Position numbers and translations under genes: made by a program
The notes under the pieces: model-generated
The model's database searches: none
The model's input: only the letters and a program-made list of their open reading frames with translations
What the model was told of the DNA's origin: nothing
Shown: piece after piece, positions 1 through 8,366 of the stretch
Position numbering within the stretch: position 1 is the first letter of the stretch
Layout of the letters: each line of letters opens with the position of its first letter
Source of the DNA: Aminithiophilus ramosus
GTDB lineage: Bacteria; Synergistota; Synergistia; Synergistales; Aminithiophilaceae
Length of the DNA: 64,000 nucleotides
NCBI RefSeq assembly: GCF_018069705.1
Contig: NZ_CP072943.1
Span: 2,543,453 to 2,607,452, forward strand
Direction of reading: 5' to 3'

Positions 1-1057
1 GGATGCTGTCGGCCTCGACGAAGGCGTCGAGGATCGTCTTCCAGTTCCTCTCCGGGACCTCGCCCAGGCGCCGTTCGGCGACGTGCTGAAAGGCCCTCGG
101 GGACAGGAGGAGGGGAAAACGCCCTTTGCCCCGCAGGGCCCAACGGCAGAGCCCCAGAAGTTCCCTGTTTTCGGCCGGACCGTCGGCCTCGACGAGGTAG
201 AGAAGGTAGAAGAGGAAGAAGAGATCACAGGGGAAGCCCTGGCGCTTCCCCTGCTCCTTGCGCCAACGGAGCAGGACCTCCCTGAAGACGGCCCCGTTTT
301 TCTCCCCCTTCAGGTAGGCTACGGCGGGCTCGAGGAAGGGGCTGGAGGGGACCTTGCCACACAGGGAGTGGAGGGCCTCCACGTCGCCCGACAGGAGGGC
401 GGCCATGGCCGTCCAGGTCATGAGACGCTCTTTGAGGGCCGCATTGGCGCCGATCTTCAGCGAAAGCTCGGTCAGGGTCCGGGCCGTCAGGGGCAGGGCC
501 GTGCCCTCTCCCCTGAAAAACAGAAGCAGCCAGGCCCGAAGGACGATGGAGCGCCCCGCCTCGGTGAGTCCGTCGAGGAGGTCGACTCCGTCGAGGCGCG
601 AGGCGAGGGGAAGGACCGGAGAGATTCCGGCCAGATCGATCTGTTCCCAGACGAGGCTGTCCTGGCCCGTCAGGAGGGCCCTCTGGACGATTCCCTGCGG
701 CAGGGGAGCCCAGGAGGATTGCGACGGCAGAGGGAGGGCCGCCGCGAGCCGCGCCTCGACCTCGAGCAGGCGACCGTCGCGGATGAGGTGACACAGGACG
801 GGCGATTTGACTCCCTCGGCGGCGGCGAAGACGTCGTTTTTCCTCTCCATGCGGGTCTCGACGAAACGGGCCCTCTCGAGCGCTCCGCAGAGAGCCTTCA
901 CGTCGGCCGCCGAGACGACGCGCCATTCCCGCCCGTATCGGGCGAGACACTTACCGAGAAGAGTGGCGGTGAGAGGGTCGTCGGCGAGGACGAGACTGTC
1001 GACGACAGCCCGCTCGGCGGGCACAAGGGCAAGGTAGCGGGAAAGATCGAAGGGCAA
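1..1057 (-). CDS. Unknown protein, N-terminal part, cut by the window edge
   Basis: The minus strand is open from about position 1129 to the left edge with no stop, so this is the N-terminal ~350 residues of a longer protein. I place the start at a TTG at 1057 (protein begins MPFDLSRYLAL) because a GAGGAGGAAAA ribosome site precedes it; an in-frame ATG at 1129 lacks such a site. The visible part is soluble, leucine-rich and probably helical, with no catalytic motif, signal peptide or membrane segment that I recognise. It is transcribed divergently from the mrfA-like helicase gene, with under 180 bases between the starts. A helical N-terminal region of a large nucleic-acid enzyme (for example a SNF2-type helicase) is possible, but that is only a guess from context. 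Confidence 0.7.
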   Translation of the reverse strand, partial: MPFDLSRYLALVPAERAVVDSLVLADDPLTATLLGKCLARYGREWRVVSAADVKALCGALERARFVETRMERKNDVFAAAEGVKSPVLCHLIRDGRLLEVEARLAAALPLPSQSSWAPLPQGIVQRALLTGQDSLVWEQIDLAGISPVLPLASRLDGVDLLDGLTEAGRSIVLRAWLLLFFRGEGTALPLTARTLTELSLKIGANAALKERLMTWTAMAALLSGDVEALHSLCGKVPSSPFLEPAVAYLKGEKNGAVFREVLLRWRKEQGKRQGFPCDLFFLFYLLYLVEADGPAENRELLGLCRWALRGKGRFPLLLSPRAFQHVAERRLGEVPERNWKTILDAFVEADSI

Positions 1058-1231
1058 GGGATTTTCCTCCTCAAGACAGGGCGGAACCGGAGTGCCGGAT
1101 GAAGGCGACCGGTCTCTTTCGCGCTCCATAATACGACACTTCGCCCGAAAGGGGACAAGGTTCCCTCGATTGCCGCCGCCGGAGAAGGGCGCTACCATAG
1201 AACCCGGCCAAAGGCCGAAGGAGGCTGGACG

Positions 1232-3493
1232 ATGCTGCTCGAGGGGAAAAAAAGTCTGCCCCAGTTTCTGCACTGGGTGACGACGCTGCCCGGCGAAGTG
1301 ACGGCGCGGCGGCACTTCGCCGCCTCGGAGCCCCGGTTCGGCCCCTGGCCCGAACTGGACGGGCGGCTTCGCGCCTTTTTCGCCGCCCGGGGAATGAAGG
1401 GGCTTTACAGCCATCAGAGCGAGGCCGCCTCTCTCGCCCTGGCCGGAAAGGATGTCGTCGTCGTGACGCCGACGGCCTCGGGGAAGACGCTCTGCTACAC
1501 CCTGCCCGTTCTGGAGTCGATCGCCCGCGACGGGGCCTCCCGGGCCCTCTTTCTTTTCCCCACCAAGGCCCTGAGCCAGGACCAGCTGGCCTCCCTCTAC
1601 GAGACGGTGACGGCCTGCGGCCTCGACGTGAGCACCTTCACCTACGACGGAGACACGCCGCCCGCGGCGCGGAGCAAGGTCCGCACGGCGGGCCAGGTGG
1701 TGATCACCAACCCCGACATGCTCCACACGGCGATCCTCCCCCACCACACCAAGTGGGTCAAGCTTTTCGAGAACCTGCGCTACATCGTCATCGACGAGCT
1801 CCACAGCTACCGCGGCATCTTCGGTTCCCACATGGCCAACGTCCTGCGCCGTCTCATGCGGATCTGCGCCTTCTACGGCTCGAGGCCCACCTTCATCTGC
1901 ACGTCGGCGACGATCGCCAACCCCGCGGAGCTGGCCGAAAGGCTTCTGGGGCGGCCCGTCGCCGTCGTGGCCCGCAGCGGGGCCCCGCAGGGCGAGAGGG
2001 AGATCCTCCTTTACAACCCGCCCGTCGTGAACCGTCAGCTCGGCATCCGCCGCTCGTCGCTGCTGGAGACGAGCCGCATCGCCGGAGAGGCGCTGGCCGA
2101 CGGAATCGGCACCATCGTCTTCACCCGGAGCCGGATCAACGTCGAGATCCTCCTGACCTACCTGCGCCAGGAGCTGACGCGGAGGAAGATGGACCCGAGC
2201 CGCATCGCCGGCTACAGAGGCGGCTATCTGCCCAACGAACGGCGGGCCATCGAAGAGGGGCTCCGCAGCGGAAGGATAAGGGGCGTCGTGAGCACCAACG
2301 CCCTCGAGCTGGGCGTCGACATCGGCTCCCTCGATCTGGCCGTCCTCCACGGCTACCCGGGAAGCATCGCCTCGGCGCGGCAGCAGATGGGCCGGGCCGG
2401 ACGGCGCCAGGGGCTCTCGGCGGCGATCCTCGTCGCCTCCTCCTTCGCCCTGGATCAGTTCCTGGCCCACCAGCCCGACTACTTCTTCGGCGGCTCGCCC
2501 GAGCGGGCCCGGATCGGCCCCGACAACCTCTACATCCTCGTCAACCACGTCAAGTGCGGCGCCTTCGAGCTGCCCTTCTCCGAGGGGGAACCCTTCGGAG
2601 AGAGGGCGCCGGCGGAGATCCTGACCTATCTGGAACAGCAGGAGGTCCTCCACCGCGCCGGAGGACGCTACCACTGGCAGGCCGATTCCTTCCCCGCCGA
2701 GGCCTTCTCCCTCCGGAGCGCCACGAGCGAGAACTACGTCATCATCGACCGCACCGAGACGGGGCGGCCCGTCGTCATCGGCGAGGTGGACCGCCCCAGC
2801 GCCCCCATGCTGATCCACCCCGAGGCGATCTACTTCCACGGGGGGAGGACCTATCAGGTGACGGAGCTGGACGGCGAGGGGATGCGCTGCTACGTCAAGG
2901 AGGTGGAGGTGGATTACTACACCGACGCCGACCTGGCCGTGAGGCTCGAGGTGCTCGACGAGTTCGAGAGCGGCCCCGACTGGGGCTGGGGCGAGGTGCT
3001 CCTGGCGGCCCGCCCCACGGTCTACAAGAAGATCCGCCTCAACACGCACGAGAACATCGGCTACGGCCACATCCATCTCGGCGAGGAGCAGATGCACACC
3101 ACGGCCTGCCGCCTCTGCCTTCCCGAAGGACTCTTCGAGGCCTGGAGCGAGGACGAGCGGAGCACGGCCCTCACGGGGCTGGCCCACCTGCTGCGCATCA
3201 CGGCCCCTCTCTTCCTCATGTGCGACCGGAGCGACATCCAGGTCCACAGCCTCGTCAAGGACCCTCATTTCGGACGCCCCACGATCTACCTCGTCGACAA
3301 CTTCCCCGGAGGCGTGGGGCTGGCCGAGGGGGCCTGGCAGAGCCGGGAGGCGCTCCTCGATTCGGCCCGCGAGGCCCTCCTCTCCTGCCCCTGCGACGGG
3401 GGCTGTCCCGCCTGCGTCGGCGCCCTGGGCCGGGAGATGAGGGCCAAGGAGAGGACGCGGCGCCTCGTCGAAGGCCTGAGTCGCCGAAGATGA
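1232..3493 (+). CDS. mrfA: DEAD/DEAH-box helicase with C-terminal cysteine cluster, MrfA (YprA)-like
   Basis: A 753-aa superfamily 2 helicase. Visible motifs: Walker A TASGKT at 81-86, DELH (motif II) at 188-191, SAT at 225-227, then ELGVDIG and QMGRAGRRQ in the second RecA-like domain near 360-390. The C-terminus carries the four-cysteine cluster CPCDGGCPAC from residue 719, typical of the DUF1998/Hrq1-like family. In Bacillus subtilis the homologue MrfA acts with the exonuclease MrfB in repair of mitomycin-type DNA damage. The next gene here is an MrfB-like nuclease overlapping by ATGA, which strongly supports this assignment. The ATG at 1232 follows an AAGGAGG site. Length and motif order match the family. 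Confidence 0.9.
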   Translation: MLLEGKKSLPQFLHWVTTLPGEVTARRHFAASEPRFGPWPELDGRLRAFFAARGMKGLYSHQSEAASLALAGKDVVVVTPTASGKTLCYTLPVLESIARDGASRALFLFPTKALSQDQLASLYETVTACGLDVSTFTYDGDTPPAARSKVRTAGQVVITNPDMLHTAILPHHTKWVKLFENLRYIVIDELHSYRGIFGSHMANVLRRLMRICAFYGSRPTFICTSATIANPAELAERLLGRPVAVVARSGAPQGEREILLYNPPVVNRQLGIRRSSLLETSRIAGEALADGIGTIVFTRSRINVEILLTYLRQELTRRKMDPSRIAGYRGGYLPNERRAIEEGLRSGRIRGVVSTNALELGVDIGSLDLAVLHGYPGSIASARQQMGRAGRRQGLSAAILVASSFALDQFLAHQPDYFFGGSPERARIGPDNLYILVNHVKCGAFELPFSEGEPFGERAPAEILTYLEQQEVLHRAGGRYHWQADSFPAEAFSLRSATSENYVIIDRTETGRPVVIGEVDRPSAPMLIHPEAIYFHGGRTYQVTELDGEGMRCYVKEVEVDYYTDADLAVRLEVLDEFESGPDWGWGEVLLAARPTVYKKIRLNTHENIGYGHIHLGEEQMHTTACRLCLPEGLFEAWSEDERSTALTGLAHLLRITAPLFLMCDRSDIQVHSLVKDPHFGRPTIYLVDNFPGGVGLAEGAWQSREALLDSAREALLSCPCDGGCPACVGALGREMRAKERTRRLVEGLSRRR

Positions 3494-4626
3494 GCCTCCT
3501 CTCCCGTCTCGAGGCGATGCTGGGCCCCTCCAGGGCTCCCGTCGAACGCCCGAGGGCTCCGAGGTCCCTGCCGCCGGGACGATGGATCGACGAGGGGGTC
3601 TATCTCATGGAGACAACGATCCCCCTCGAACGGGACGAGGCCCCGCTCCTGGCCCTCTGGGGAGACCGCGACGGGGCCCTCTGCTTCGATCTCGAGACGA
3701 CGGGGCTGGCCGGAGGGACGGGGACCTACGCCTTCCTGGCCGGGGTGGGGCGGATCGGGGCCCGGTCGATCGAGACGGGACAGCTCTTCCTGACGTCGCC
3801 CGCCTTCGAGGAGGCCTGGCTGGCGGCCCTGGAGACCCTCCTGCCCCCGCCCTCCCCCCTGGTGACCTACAACGGCAAGCGCTTCGACGTTCCCCTCCTC
3901 CAGACGCGGCGCACCCTTCACAGGAAGGCGCCTCTGGAACCCGAAGGACATCTGGATCTGCTCCACCTGGCCCGGGCCCTCTGGAGCGCCCGTCTTCCCA
4001 GCTGCCGCCTCGGCGAGGTGGAGCGCTCCGTCCTGGGACTGCGGCGCAGCGGCGACGACGTGCCGGGAAGCCTCGTCCCCGACCTTTACCGCGACTTCCT
4101 CCGCAGCGGCGACGCGGCCCCTCTCGAGGGGGTCTTCTACCACAACCGGATGGATCTCGTCGCCCTGGCCCTCCTGCGCGACCGCGTCGCCCTGGCGATG
4201 GCCGGGAGGCGCGGCGACGGCGCCGAACTCGTCGCCGCCGGTCGGGCCTGGCAGAGGGCGGGAGGGAGGGACGAGGCCCTGGAGCTCTGGCGAAAAGCCC
4301 GGGAGAAAGGGGCCGAAGGGGCGCTGGAGTGCCTGGCCCGATCGGCCAAGATCGACCACCGCTGGGAGGAGGCCCTGACGCTCTGGGAGGAGGCCCTGTC
4401 CGCAAGCGGGGACCCCTCCGTCGCCGTCGAGCTGGCCAAGGCCTGCGAACACCGGTTGGGCGACATCGCCCGGGCCCGGCTCTGGGCCGAAGAGGCCCGA
4501 AGACTTCTCGACGGTCGCCGCCCCCTCATGGAGGGCCCCGAGTGGCGCCGCCTGCGGGGGGAGATCGACCATCGGCTGAGACGGCTGGCCCGCAAGGAGA
4601 GCGGACTTCCACGGGAACGGGTATAA
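3490..4626 (+). CDS. mrfB: RNase H-fold exonuclease with C-terminal TPR-like region, MrfB (YprB)-like
   Basis: A 378-aa protein starting at an ATG that overlaps the helicase stop (ATGA), so the two are translationally coupled. FDLETTG at 66-72 is the first acidic motif of DEDD exonucleases; later come VTYNGKRFDVPLL, a HLDLLH segment and YHNRMDLVAL (the H...D of motif III). The last ~130 residues hold helical A/E/W-rich repeats that look like TPRs, as in MrfB of Bacillus. The known partner relation (MrfA helicase, MrfB exonuclease, repair of mitomycin lesions) is transferred from the family; the residues and overlap are seen directly. An earlier in-frame ATG lies inside the helicase gene and is not the start. 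Confidence 0.85.
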   Translation: MSLLSRLEAMLGPSRAPVERPRAPRSLPPGRWIDEGVYLMETTIPLERDEAPLLALWGDRDGALCFDLETTGLAGGTGTYAFLAGVGRIGARSIETGQLFLTSPAFEEAWLAALETLLPPPSPLVTYNGKRFDVPLLQTRRTLHRKAPLEPEGHLDLLHLARALWSARLPSCRLGEVERSVLGLRRSGDDVPGSLVPDLYRDFLRSGDAAPLEGVFYHNRMDLVALALLRDRVALAMAGRRGDGAELVAAGRAWQRAGGRDEALELWRKAREKGAEGALECLARSAKIDHRWEEALTLWEEALSASGDPSVAVELAKACEHRLGDIARARLWAEEARRLLDGRRPLMEGPEWRRLRGEIDHRLRRLARKESGLPRERV

Positions 4627-4627
4627 T
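4622..4627 (+). promoter_or_regulatory. Perfect -10 box (TATAAT) before the phosphohexomutase gene
   Basis: TATAAT lies at the very end of mrfB and overlaps its stop codon, about 60 bases before the mutase start. No convincing -35 hexamer sits 16-18 bases upstream, so this is a candidate only. It could give the mutase-nadE-lspA genes their own promoter. Confidence 0.4.
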
Positions 4628-4683
4628 GTGGCTGATAGCGATTTCACGTTACGAAGGCTCCCATCAAAGAGGAGGGTGAAAGG

Positions 4684-6066
4684 ATGGCGACGGTACCGGC
4701 ACACATCTTTCGCGAATACGACATCCGCGGTCTCGCCGACGAGGAGCTGACGCCTCGAACGGTGACGCTCATCGGTCGGGCCCTGGGGACGCGCCTGGTG
4801 CGCCGCGGCGTCACGACAGCCACCGTCGGCGGCGACGTGAGGCTCTCGACGGAGCGGATCCGCGGCGACCTCATCGAAGGCCTGACGGCGACGGGGCTGG
4901 ACGTCATCGACATCGGCCGGGTGACGACGCCCCTTTTCTACTGGAGCCTCTATCACTTCGAGGCCGGCGGCGGCGTCATGATCACGGGCAGCCACAACCC
5001 CAAGGAGTTCAACGGCCTCAAGCTGGCCGAGGGGAAATCGACGCTCTACGGCGCCCAGATCCAGGAGATCCTGGCCATGATCGAGTCGGGCGACCTCGAC
5101 GAGGCGCCCCGTCCCGGCACGGTGACGAAGGCCGATATCGCCTCGGCCTACGTGGAGATGCTCCTGTCGAAGCTGAAGCTGGCCCGTCCCCTCAAGGTCG
5201 TGGCCGACGCCGGGAACGGCACGGCCTCTCTGATGATCGAGACCTTCCTCAGGGGGCTGGGCTGCGACGTGATCCCCCTCTTCTGCGAGGCCGACGGGAC
5301 CTTCCCCAACCACCATCCCGACCCGACGAAGCGGGAGAACCTCCAGGACCTCATCCGAGCCGTCGTCGAGAGCGGCGCCGACGTGGGCGTCGGCTTCGAC
5401 GGCGACTCGGACCGCATCGGCGTCGTCGACGACAGGGGACGGGTCATCTTCGGCGATACCCTCATGGCCCTCTACTGGAGGGAGATCCTCCCCCATCATC
5501 CGGGGACGCCGGCCATCGTCGAGGTCAAGTCCTCGCAGGCCCTCGTCGAGGAGATCGAACGCCTCGGCGGCGAGGTGATCTTCTACAAGTCGGGCCACTC
5601 CCTCATCAAGGCCAAGATGCGCGAGGTGGACGCCCTCTTCACGGGAGAGGTCTCGGGCCACATGTTCTTCGCCGACGAGTTCTACGGCTTCGACGACGCC
5701 TTCTACGCCGCCGGACGGCTGCTGCGCCTTCTGGCCGCCCAGGACCGGAAACTGTCGGAGATCCTCGACACGATCCCCTCCTACCCCAGCACGGCCGAGA
5801 CGCGCATCGCCTGCCCCGATTCGGTCAAGTTCGCCGTCATCGACGCCATCCGCGACGGCGCCCTGAAGGAGTACGAGGCCATCACCGTCGACGGCGTCCG
5901 CGTCCTCTACCCCGACGGCTGGGGACTGGTGCGGGCCTCCAACACGCAGCCCGTCATCGTCGCCCGCTGCGAGGGAACGACGGAAGAGGCCCTGAAACGG
6001 ATCGAGGCGGACATGAAGGGGCGCATCCTCGCCGCCGACGTGGCCGACTTCGACTGGGAGTATTAG
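4684..6066 (+). CDS. Phosphomannomutase/phosphoglucomutase
   Basis: A 460-aa enzyme of the alpha-D-phosphohexomutase family, interconverting hexose 1- and 6-phosphates for cell-envelope sugars or glycogen/trehalose precursors. The catalytic phosphoserine loop TGSHNP is at 101-106, the Mg2+ loop DGDSDR near 238, the sugar-specificity loop GEVSGH near 322, and the phosphate-binding loop RASNTQP near the C-terminus. The N-terminal FREYDIRG is the usual signature of the bifunctional PMM/PGM group. The ATG is preceded by GAGGAGG. All four family motifs are intact, so it should be active; mannose versus glucose preference cannot be read with certainty. Confidence 0.9.
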   Translation: MATVPAHIFREYDIRGLADEELTPRTVTLIGRALGTRLVRRGVTTATVGGDVRLSTERIRGDLIEGLTATGLDVIDIGRVTTPLFYWSLYHFEAGGGVMITGSHNPKEFNGLKLAEGKSTLYGAQIQEILAMIESGDLDEAPRPGTVTKADIASAYVEMLLSKLKLARPLKVVADAGNGTASLMIETFLRGLGCDVIPLFCEADGTFPNHHPDPTKRENLQDLIRAVVESGADVGVGFDGDSDRIGVVDDRGRVIFGDTLMALYWREILPHHPGTPAIVEVKSSQALVEEIERLGGEVIFYKSGHSLIKAKMREVDALFTGEVSGHMFFADEFYGFDDAFYAAGRLLRLLAAQDRKLSEILDTIPSYPSTAETRIACPDSVKFAVIDAIRDGALKEYEAITVDGVRVLYPDGWGLVRASNTQPVIVARCEGTTEEALKRIEADMKGRILAADVADFDWEY

Positions 6067-6073
6067 ACGCGGC

Positions 6074-6127
6074 GACCGCCGCGCCCCGGAAGAGGCGCGG
6101 CGGTCGGGGCTCGGGAGGCTCCCGAGC
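6074..6127 (+). terminator. Two consecutive perfect hairpins between the mutase gene and nadE
   Basis: A 12-bp inverted repeat (arms 6074-6085 and 6094-6105, 8-nt loop) is followed by an 8-bp one (6109-6116 and 6120-6127, 3-nt loop). Neither has a T tract, so they may act as partial terminators or mRNA-end stabilisers rather than classic intrinsic terminators. Confidence 0.5.
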
Positions 6128-6148
6128 GGTTCCGACGGGAGGTGTCCC

Positions 6149-7789
6149 ATGCGCATCGCGGCAGCTCAACTCAATCCCACCGTGGGCGACGTGGCGGGCA
6201 ACGTCGCCCTTCTGGCCCGGGCGATCGCCTCGATCCCTCCGGGCGAGGCCGATCTCGTCGTGGCGCCCGAGCTTTTCCTGACGGGCTACCCCCCGCTCGA
6301 TCTGCTGGAGAAGGGCTGGTTCCTCGAAAGCGTCGGGCGGGGCATCGCCGACGTGGCCGAACTCTCCCGCTCCCGGCCCGATCTGGCCGTCCTCTTCGGC
6401 GCCCCGCGCCCCACCGGCGGCGGCCGGGGCAAGCCCCTCCACAACGGGGCCCTTCTCGTCGAGGCGGGCCTCGTCGTCGGCGAACAGGCGAAGACGCTTC
6501 TGCCCACTTACGACGTCTTCGACGAGGCCCGCCACTTCGCCCCGGCGGCGCGCAACCGGACCCTCCCCTTCCGGGGAGAGAGGCTGGGCGTCACCGTCTG
6601 CGAGGACATCTGGAACGATGCCGGAACCTGGCCCGGCGCCTCCCTCTACGACAGAGACCCCGTCGCCGAGGCCGTCGCCGACGGCGCCACGATGATCGTC
6701 AATCTCTCGGCCTCGCCCTTCTCCATGGGGAAGGAACGGCTCCGGTTCCGCCTGGCCGAAAGGGCGAGGCAGCGCTTCGGGCTTCCCCTCCTCTACGTCA
6801 ACCAGGTGGGCGGCAACGACGAGCTCCTCTTCGACGGCCGGAGCTTCCTCCTCGACGGATCCGGCCGCGCCACGGTCCTTCCCGGGTTTCGGGAGACGAC
6901 GGCCGTCGTCGACACGGAGCGGGGCGAGGGAGAGTACGTCCCTCTCGACGACGTCGGTGCCGTCTACGAGGCCCTCGTCATGGGGCTGCGCGACTACTGC
7001 CGCAAGTGCGGCTTCTCCAGAGCCATTCTGGGCCTCTCGGGCGGCATCGACTCGGCGCTGACGGCCGTCATCGCCGCCCGCGCCCTGGGCCCCGAGGCGG
7101 TGACGGCCCTCGCCATGCCCTCGCCCTATTCGTCGCGGGGAAGCGTCGACGACTCGCGCCTCCTGGCCCGCAACCTGGGCATCGCCTTCAAGGTCCTGCC
7201 CATATCGGAGATCTTCCGGACCTGTCTCGCCGAGATGGCCCCCATCCTGGAGGGCAGGGGACGGGCCCTGGCCGAGGAGAACCTTCAGGCCCGCATCAGG
7301 GGAAACGCCCTCATGGCCCTCTCCAACGCCACGGGAGGTCTCGTCCTCTCGACGGGCAACAAGAGCGAGCTGGCCATGGGCTACTGCACCCTCTACGGCG
7401 ACATGGACGGGGGGCTGGCCCTGCTGGCCGACGTGCCCAAGACCCTCGTCTACGCCCTGGCGCGCCACGTCAACGGACCGGGCGAGATCATCCCCGGAGC
7501 CGTCATCGACAAGCCCCCCTCGGCGGAGCTCCGCCCCGACCAGAAAGACAGCGACAGCCTCCCTCCCTACGAGGTTCTCGACGCCATCCTGGAACGCCAC
7601 ATCGAAGAGGGCGCCTCGCTGAGCGCGATCGTCGCCGACGGCTTCGACGAGGCCACGGTCCGCTCCGTCCTCGCCACGGTGGCCCGCAACGAGTACAAGC
7701 GCCGCCAGGCCGCCCCAGGCCTGCGGGTGACGACGAAGGCCTTCGGCCTGGGCCGCCGCATGCCTCTGGCGGCCCGGTTCTCCTTTTAG
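6149..7789 (+). CDS. nadE: Glutamine-dependent NAD+ synthetase
   Basis: A 546-aa two-domain enzyme. The N-terminal nitrilase-like glutaminase domain (about 1-250) shows the Glu-Lys-Cys triad in APELFLTGYPP, GEQAKTLLP and TVCEDIW. The C-terminal synthetase domain begins near 290 with the P-loop-like LGLSGGIDSAL, and STGNKSELAMGY and DKPPSAELRP follow. It amidates deamido-NAD+ using ammonia from glutamine, the last step of NAD+ synthesis. GGGAGGTGTCCC precedes the ATG. Length is typical for the bacterial glutamine-dependent form. The lspA-like gene follows after three bases, implying co-transcription. Confidence 0.95.
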   Translation: MRIAAAQLNPTVGDVAGNVALLARAIASIPPGEADLVVAPELFLTGYPPLDLLEKGWFLESVGRGIADVAELSRSRPDLAVLFGAPRPTGGGRGKPLHNGALLVEAGLVVGEQAKTLLPTYDVFDEARHFAPAARNRTLPFRGERLGVTVCEDIWNDAGTWPGASLYDRDPVAEAVADGATMIVNLSASPFSMGKERLRFRLAERARQRFGLPLLYVNQVGGNDELLFDGRSFLLDGSGRATVLPGFRETTAVVDTERGEGEYVPLDDVGAVYEALVMGLRDYCRKCGFSRAILGLSGGIDSALTAVIAARALGPEAVTALAMPSPYSSRGSVDDSRLLARNLGIAFKVLPISEIFRTCLAEMAPILEGRGRALAEENLQARIRGNALMALSNATGGLVLSTGNKSELAMGYCTLYGDMDGGLALLADVPKTLVYALARHVNGPGEIIPGAVIDKPPSAELRPDQKDSDSLPPYEVLDAILERHIEEGASLSAIVADGFDEATVRSVLATVARNEYKRRQAAPGLRVTTKAFGLGRRMPLAARFSF

Positions 7790-7792
7790 CCC

Positions 7793-8215
7793 GTGAGGCG
7801 CCTCCTCCCCCCGCTCTGCCTGGCCGGAGCCCTTCAGCTTCTCTCGGCGGCGATCGGCGCCCTGGGCCTGCCCGTCACGTGGAACGACGGCGTGGCCCTC
7901 TCGGCCTTCGGCGCCTCTCCCGCCGCCGTCACCCTGGGACTGGCCGGCCTCGCGGCCGTCACGTTCCTCTTCCGCCGCCGCGATCGCCTCGCCGCGACGG
8001 GGCTGACCCTCCTCTGGGGAGGGGCCGCGAGCAACGTCGTCGACCGCCTCGTCCACGGCGCCGTCATGGATTACATCCCTCTGCCTCTGCCCCCCTTCCC
8101 GACCCTTCCTCCCCCCCTCCCCTCGCCGCCCGCGGTGATCCACCTCAACGGCGCCGACCTGGCCCTCCTGGCCGGCGCCCTTTGCCTCCTCCTCTCGACG
8201 CGACGGAAAGGGTGA
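7793..8215 (+). CDS. lspA: Signal peptidase II-like lipoprotein peptidase, short form
   Basis: A 140-aa membrane protein with about four hydrophobic segments and a GTG start three bases after the nadE stop. Both catalytic regions of the aspartyl protease LspA are visible: NVVDR with D84 followed by GAVMDYI, and LNGAD with D122. LspA removes signal peptides from prolipoproteins at the inner membrane. It is shorter than the usual ~160 aa and lacks the DQ..K element normally in the first helix; a Pro-rich stretch (95-113) fills the periplasmic loop. A divergent LspA is most likely; a second, standard copy may exist elsewhere. Confidence 0.7.
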   Translation: MRRLLPPLCLAGALQLLSAAIGALGLPVTWNDGVALSAFGASPAAVTLGLAGLAAVTFLFRRRDRLAATGLTLLWGGAASNVVDRLVHGAVMDYIPLPLPPFPTLPPPLPSPPAVIHLNGADLALLAGALCLLLSTRRKG

Positions 8216-8260
8216 CAAGGGAGAAGGACGATCGCCGTCACCCGGAGGGAAACGAGAACC

Positions 8261-8307
8261 GCAAGCGGAAGGAGGAGGGGCCGACGGCCCCTCCTCCTTC
8301 CGCTTGC
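8261..8307. terminator. 22-bp perfect dyad between convergent lspA and lipoprotein genes
   Basis: Arms 8261-8282 and 8286-8307 are exact complements with a GAC loop. It sits between two converging genes and should work in both directions, although no T tract flanks it. Confidence 0.75.
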
Positions 8308-8366
8308 GCTGCCGTTTCCGCTGTCGGCTCGGCCGATCGGGACGGGATCGTCTCCGAAAGGGTCTC

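Noticed and set aside
3286-6156. A 956-codon open frame on the minus strand under mrfB and the mutase gene
   Set aside because: It is the antisense shadow of GC-rich genes with clear families on the plus strand; its product is low-complexity Gly/Arg/Glu/Asp with no domain.
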